Of a DNA stretch of 64,000 nt, positions 58,296-64,000 are shown piece after piece. Every line of letters starts with the position of its first letter. Position 1 is the stretch's first letter. Source of the DNA: Primulina eburnea (lineage: Eukaryota; Streptophyta; Magnoliopsida; Lamiales; Gesneriaceae). The notes beneath the pieces are model-generated. The model made no database searches. It saw only the letters and a list, made by a program, of their open reading frames with translations, and had not been told where the DNA came from. Where the stretch lies: contig NC_133115.1 in NCBI RefSeq assembly GCF_022965805.1, positions 35,517,321-35,581,320 on the forward strand. The letters run 5' to 3'. The position numbers and the translations under genes are program-made.

Positions 58296-61200
58296 TCAGT
58301 TAAAACCAGAGTAGTGATGATCTTGGTAAATTGCACCAAATTCTGCCCTCCAAGCCTGATCATCATCATATACATGATCACCGTGTGTTACATCTGAGTC
58401 TTCACGATATAGGGGACGTTGTAATGCAGCTTCAGGCAACCTGCTCTGTGCAAGGTACTGTTTCATTGTAATAATCTCCATCTTGTGCTTTCTTTTCAGT
58501 TTCTCCATTTGTTTTTTTAATTTGTCATTCTCTTCCTCAATCATTGTGTTCTTCTCCTGCAAAACAAAGCAGAAAAGTTACGAAAATGTGGCTTGCCAGA
58601 TACTAGAAAGAACTTGTGTGTGTGAAATTACCTCAGCTACTGAAGCTGCTTCTTCTACTTCTCTCAACCTAACAAGAAGTTCACCTGCGGCGTGCACAGC
58701 TTCTGCTGTATCTTTGAGTTGAATTTTAAGATTTTGGTTCTCCTTCTTTAGTAACTCCCTTTCCCTCTCTCTTTCCGCCCTCGAAGAGGAAAGCTCTGCT
58801 GCAAAGGCCTTAGCAAAACGAGAGCCATGGCAACCCTTGGATCCTGCTTTAGCAGCTGCCCTTTTCACCTCTGCTATGCTCTCCATAATCGCTCGATGCT
58901 TTAATACTATGTCATTGTATGTCTCCTGTAGCTCTGCATAGTGCTCGATCATTCTAGCTTGCCCAATGACAGATCTTTTGAGGGCATCATCCAACTCTTC
59001 CGTGCACTTCTTCTCTAGTCTCAACTCCAATTCAACCTGTTCCGCTCGATGACGATTATTTTCTATATCGATTCTTAATTCATCAGTCAGTGATATCCAG
59101 TCACTCTCCATTTCCATCCACTTCTGCCTTTCCTTCTCGAATTCTCCTCCACTAATGCTTTGAGAATTTGCGCAACTTTTTCTAAACTGGATAGATTGAG
59201 ACAGCAAAGAAGATCTGAGCTTGTCTGTTGATCTTCTAGTTGGTGTGTCGGTATACATCTGCAGTTGAGTTTTTAATGTTTCAATTTCTTTAATAAGCGC
59301 CTCTTTTTCTTCCACACTGAAGGATTTTTTCATAGAATGATTCAAGTCTTCCTGGACTTCTTTAATTTCACACTGCTCCTTCACAACTTCTGAATCAAGA
59401 TTTTCATCGCCATGAAATGCCGCAACAAGCTACAAGGAACAACAGAATCCATAAAGACACAAAAATAGTAGGAATATCAAACAAAGTCCATACCTGATTT
59501 TCAGCATCTTTTGAGCGACACTTATCATGTTCATCCTCGCTGATAGGTGGCAGCTGCTTCTTCGTGTCACTGAAACTGGAAGAATTGTTGCACTCTCTAA
59601 CATCAGCCTGATTAGCCTCACACATGTGTTGCTCTAGCTGCAGTGAAAACAGGTCGTTATAGCATATTTTTCGGATAAACATACCCCACATTTACATCAG
59701 AAAGGAAAAAGTCCTATCACCAGTTTCCTTAGATACTCAATTTCAGCTGCTTGCTCATTGCATTTGCTGCCGAGCTCTAATCTTTCTCTACATCCTGTGC
59801 ACAAAAGACAGGGAGAAATGTAAAAGAGAAAAAGAAAATGGTATGGCATTGGAAATTTAGAATTAAGCAGCTTTAGACCCACCTTGGTCACTGGAATCCC
59901 CAATCCATTTGAATTTTCTGATGCATCCACCGTTATTATCTGTGTCTTCAAACTATCCTCACTCTCTCGGCTTTGACATTTTATGCAAACAAAGGAAGCA
60001 GATGAAGGATCTGAAGTTTGGCCATTTACTGGCGAGGTTTGAACAAAAGTACTGCCCTTGTCAACTGATGATAGGCACGGTTTGAGTGCCAAGTGTTCAA
60101 ATGAGAAGGAGGCGGATGATCTAGTTTTTGTGGAGTTCTTTTGGTGATAGTCAATGATCTGTAATCCTCTGTGAAGGCTAGCTGCCAAGGACTCAGTAGG
60201 GACAGGAAAAATTGTACTGGATCTTAGAGACGAATTACAGAGATCAGATTGTTGGTGTGATTGACGTAACACATCCAGACTTTTGGAAGTCTGTATAGCA
60301 TCTTCCTGATTTGAGAGATGATTTGATAAGAAAATTAAGCTTTTCCTCTGGGAACTCTTGATTTTAGGAGATTCGGAAAAAACAGGATCTTGTAGGTCTC
60401 CTGCCAAAGGATCCGTCACAATTGAGTTCGTAGAAATTTGATCAAGTTCTTCCACCTGGGTAACATTTTTCAGGTGTGGCAATTTTGTATGAGTTTCACA
60501 GGAATTGATTTCTCCATTCTCACTGTCTTCTGAGCAACTCAAATAGTGTTCACAGGAGAAGCCTGTTTCACAGCCTTCAGCAGAGTACAAGAGAGCACTA
60601 CTCTCCCCATTCTCAGAATCTTCTCTTACATTTTCGTCATGAGAAACTCGAATATTGTCAATCTGAAGCTTTAGTTCTTTTACATCATCCTTGTCGATAC
60701 ATAAATCTGTTTCAGAGTCCTTGTCTATTTGTGGTAAGATTAGTGAACGATTGAGGCTGCGTCTCAAATGGTTCAAGCTTTCACGCACATTGCCTCCTCT
60801 GAAGTGTCCACCACTGCTGAGTAAGTCACATGTGCTGGATTTAGCTCTCATGAGTTCTTCCTGCATTCAGTCAATTATATTCAAGATATCAAGCACAAAA
60901 ACTTTGTAAAACTCTTCACTTAGTAGTTATAAGACCTTTAGTTGCCGGATCTGATCACTCAAGTCGTTAACATCGTCTTCTGTGATCTCATTTATTACAG
61001 GTTCATTCTTTACAAACTTTGCCCGTAGTCCAAATCTGAGTGTACTCAGAGTGTCACTCTTACTTCTGCTCATATATCAAAGACAAAGCATAAGAAAATA
61101 TAAGAATCAATGATACAATGGGTAAAATAGATAATAATCAGAGAAAGACAATTCTACAAGCCAAAGAACCACTTCTTACTTAATGGCTTTTAGTACCTGT

Positions 61201-63729
61201 TGTCTGGAGAAACGGCACATATAATGGAGAGAAAACTATTCTACCAAATTTATATCTAGAATATCAGTAAATAAAACTCAATGGTTTTTAGTACTTGTTG
61301 TCTGGAGAAACGGCACATATAATGGAGAGCTTAGCATTGCCGCCAAATGAGTCTCTCAAAACATGAGTAAGACTTGAACTTCTATATGAAACATCTTCAG
61401 TTTTCCTTGATTGAGTTCCATCAGCGAGATTATTAACCAAGTTCCTGCACATTTACAGAGAGTCCAGCTCATTATATTTCTATGTATATTTTAGATCACC
61501 CAGTTTGACAAATCAATTGAGGATATGGATGGAAATATTTTACTTGAAATCCAAGGTATTTTGTTACTTTGCATGGTTAAAAAAAGAAAACCCGAGACCC
61601 AAATAAAACTAGTGTTCACCGTACATACCCTAGCTGTGATATTGTCTTCATTATATATTTTCTTTCTTTCAAGTGCTGTCGGCTAGCATCCTCAGGTGCG
61701 CTTCTCTCGAATCCAGCAAGGTCGACGAGACTTATTCTACTTGTCTTTGAACTACCAAAGCACTTCGATGAGGTCTCCTGAGAGAGCAATTATTTAATCG
61801 AGTTATGAAATTTAGTCACTGAAACAACAATAGCAAAGAAAAAATTATTCATAGACGTCAAATAGTTTTCACTTATGTCTTTTGCACCATCATGTCTGAA
61901 AAACCATGTGCTTAATGAACGTGATTTGGTTTCAAAATGAACAGATTTTCTTTCATTATTTCTTTTGGGGTTGGAAGGAGGAGAAATTTCTGGAGCTAAT
62001 TGTATGATATCCTGCGATATACCGCGTACCTTGCACCAGGACTCAATAATGCATGTGAACACGATATGGGATCTCGAGCTCTTAGAATTCACGCTTGTCG
62101 CTCCAATTTTTCTGTTTGACAAACCCTGCAGCATGAAGTTGAATTACAATACAGTAATATTCAATTGGTAAATATATTTCTATAAATTCGTGAGGGAATA
62201 TTTTATGTTTACACAACAGTAATTGCTATACCTTAATCAAAATTTGGGTGACATCCTCATAGTTGTTCACGTACTCCTCACTTAAATTCTCCACATAAAA
62301 CCCATTTTTGGGATCATCTTTTAGCTAAAAAAGGTTATCCATCAGTTGATCATAAAAACTTAATGATGGACTATGGACAGAATAACATTGTTATATTTCC
62401 ATGTATCCTGAGAAGCAGTGAATTTACCACCAGATTTCGTTGAATAGGATGGAGCAGATCTCCAATTTTCTCACCATATACCTGCAGCAACAATCTATAG
62501 GTGATTAGGGGCTTCATTAGAAACCAAGCCAAGAACCAATGGCCCTGAAATAATCACCTCAAGAAACGAGCACCGGCATTGATAGTTTGTCTGCCTGCCA
62601 CCAGTGTTATCTTGCTCCTACGCGATAATTATGATTACATACAATCAGTTCAAAGAAAATGGCCAACTCACGTTTCAATTTTTTGACTACCAGGGAACAT
62701 ATCCTACCTTTTGAATCTCGGAGAAAACATTCTTGAAAATGCGGGGCACAATACCTTGAAGACCACTTGATGATGGACCTTCAATCATTGCACTTGGGGG
62801 TCCCCACATAGTATAAGTCTTCCCACTTCCAGTCTGGTATTAATAGTAAATCAAACAATACCTCGTGTTCATAAAATCGGGCGTCAAATTTAGACTATGA
62901 TCGGCCAAAAAAGTTACCTTTCCATAAGCCACAATTGTTGTGTTATAACCTGATAGAGCATCCTTGACCAAAGGAGCACCAATCAATCGGTAGACGTCCT
63001 CCTATGAAAAAAAACCCACTTAATTGTTCAACTAAGATTCTTATATTTTACCTAGAGACACCACCAAAAAATGCCTTTGATGTATACTACGTGTCTCCTT
63101 TCCACTTGTGAAATATAAAGAATTCTTCAAAAACTCTTCAAACCTGAGTTGAATTTGAGTCCATCACCGAGTCAAATGTAAACTTCCTTTCAGCAATAGC
63201 CACCGATTCCTCTGAAACTTTTCTGACCAAAGTATCTCCAATTCCAAGACCATTCACCGGCCTAATCCTTACCACAACCTAATGACATAACAGATACTAC
63301 ATAATTCAAAACCAGCACATATGATAAAGTAAAAAAATTCCTAAAATAATCAATACATAGATTCTGAAGAAATAAATCTATATTAAATCGAATTAATAAT
63401 TTCCCAAATGACTGATACTTCAATCCCAGTACCTTGACCGGTGCATCTGGAGCTTCAGACACAGTTTCTTGCATCAAAGATGCGGTGGATTCTTTGGGTT
63501 TTAATGCTGTTTTTTTAAAGAATGGGATTGAAGGAGACAGTGGAGGATCGCAGATCTGAATGTTGGGATCAGTCGGGACAACGTTTTCACCATCAGATCT
63601 GAACTTATTCCGGCGTACTGGCATTGTCTTTACTTTCGATTTCTGAAGCAAATTTCTGAAAGGAGCGGACGCTGTTATGTTTTCAAAGAATCTGTTGCTC
63701 TCATGTACCTCGGAATTGGCCTTCGCCAT
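58296..63729 (-). CDS. KIN-12 family kinesin with an atypical motor domain
   Basis: Sixteen exons on the minus strand: 63433-63729, 63144-63278, 62918-63001, 62708-62833, 62558-62617, 62428-62481, 62232-62324, 62030-62125, 61629-61777, 61295-61444, 60936-61065, 59879-60860, 59721-59794, 59494-59637, 58632-59429 and 58296-58556. They give 1210 residues in one frame. KIN-12 kinesins act at the phragmoplast or division site in plant cytokinesis. The motor follows a 99-residue N terminus ([20 protein letters not shown]): [11 protein letters not shown]-loop [16 protein letters not shown] (residues 169-184), [14 protein letters not shown] (switch I) and [10 protein letters not shown] (switch II, where most kinesins have DLAGSER). 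Loop 12 reads [12 protein letters not shown] instead of HIPYRDSKLT. A neck and linker ([20 protein letters not shown]), a long disordered region and coiled coils at about 860-1180 follow. It resembles Arabidopsis KIN12F (At3g20150, from memory). I chose the start at MAKANSEV, where the conserved N terminus begins. Confidence 0.9.
61182..61329. repeat. 50-bp direct duplication of a kinesin exon end into its intron
   Basis: The segment 61280-61329, which spans the last 35 bases of kinesin exon 10 and its splice donor, is repeated at 61182-61231 inside the following intron, 98 bp away. Forty-eight of 50 bases match. Both copies retain a GT donor in the same phase. Confidence 0.9.
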
Positions 63730-63896
63730 TAATAGATTGAACAAGAAAGCTGTGTGTATACTCCGATTCGAAACTGAAAATCGCTTGTTTATGATGGACA
63801 ATCTGAATGAAACAGAAGAAATAGGGTTTCTCCGTGTAAGAAATAATGGTTTGATTCAAATGTTAAAAGGGAAAAAAGACGTTAGAATTGTCATAG

Positions 63897-63907
63897 TGAC
63901 CGTTGAA
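63897..63907 (-). promoter_or_regulatory. MSA-like element (G2/M promoter motif)
   Basis: On the minus strand this reads TTCAACGGTCA, matching 10 of 11 positions of the mitosis-specific activator consensus YCYAACGGYYA, about 170 bp upstream of the kinesin start codon. MSA elements are bound by three-repeat MYB factors and drive G2/M expression of cytokinesis genes. Confidence 0.6.
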
Positions 63908-63957
63908 ATGCCTAGCGCCTGTGGGGGCGTTTGAAAGTTTAAAATTGATGACAAAAA

Positions 63958-63966
63958 TAGCCGTTT
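63958..63966 (-). promoter_or_regulatory. Second MSA core (AACGG)
   Basis: AAACGGCTA on the minus strand contains the AACGG core with a good 3' half of the MSA consensus. A CCAAT box lies just upstream (63969-63973 on the minus strand). MSA elements usually occur in pairs. Confidence 0.45.
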
Positions 63967-64000
63967 CTATTGGTCTGGACCTTTGTGGCACCCCCGATTC

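Noticed and set aside
1..64000. CRISPR arrays, operons or bacterial mobile systems
   Set aside because: No spaced short repeats of that type exist. The gene structure is plainly that of a plant nuclear genome.

Overview
This window is a stretch of plant nuclear DNA. The genes carry many introns with GT..AG borders in AT-rich surroundings. Families restricted to land plants are present: a SABATH auxin methyltransferase, a GPI-anchored GDPD-like protein, a KIN-12 kinesin and a plastid acyl carrier protein. Repeats are of plant type: a short Mutator-like MITE, a Copia-type solo LTR, a hAT remnant and a Helitron-like relic. Protein similarity suggests a eudicot, probably an asterid (possibly Lamiales); this placement is an inference. 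Exon coordinates were joined by hand from splice signals, reading frame and family similarity.

Layout, left to right. 1-2.7 kb: intergenic, one intact MITE. 2.7-6.3 kb (+): BPI/LBP family protein, with one +1 frameshift in exon 1. 6.9-11.5 kb (+): PHD-BAH chromatin protein. 11.5-16.5 kb: intergenic, with a MITE, microsatellites and an LTR-like relic. 16.6-18.8 kb (+): IAA carboxyl methyltransferase (IAMT1). 19.4 kb: hAT transposase tail. 21.4-24.5 kb (+): CDP-diacylglycerol synthase with a solo LTR in one intron. 24.9-27.6 kb (-): decayed chloroplast trigger factor gene. 28.0-28.7 kb (+): small conserved protein of unknown function. 29.1-31.9 kb (-): mitochondrial GrpE, with one +1 frameshift. 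33.5-34.9 kb (+): GDSL lipase pseudogene, followed by a 27-G run. 35.7-36.5 kb (-): short SWIB protein with a GC-AG intron. 38.1-38.4 kb: Helitron-like relic containing a tRNA-like segment. 38.6-39.2 kb (-): LEA-2/NHL membrane protein. 40.8-42.7 kb (+): DEK_C plus double SWIB protein. 44.7-47.7 kb (+): GDPD-like protein. 48.0-48.4 kb (+): intronless plastid ACP. 48.6-50.0 kb: three MITE copies. 50.7-52.5 kb (+): pirin. 53.0 kb: MITE. 53.7-56.3 kb (+): MO25-like scaffold, with one +1 frameshift. 56.7-57.4 kb (-): ribosomal protein eS8 pseudogene. 58.3-63.7 kb (-): KIN-12 kinesin with an atypical motor and MSA-like cell-cycle motifs upstream.

The genes are ordinary, independently transcribed plant loci and do not form a pathway cluster. 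I found no convincing new multi-gene system. The best leads are the multiply broken trigger-factor locus, the 183-bp MITE family with 9-bp target duplications, the kinesin motor with eroded switch II and loop 12, the intron copy of a kinesin exon end, the intronless ACP, and three isolated +1 frameshifts in otherwise intact genes. The frameshifts may be assembly errors.
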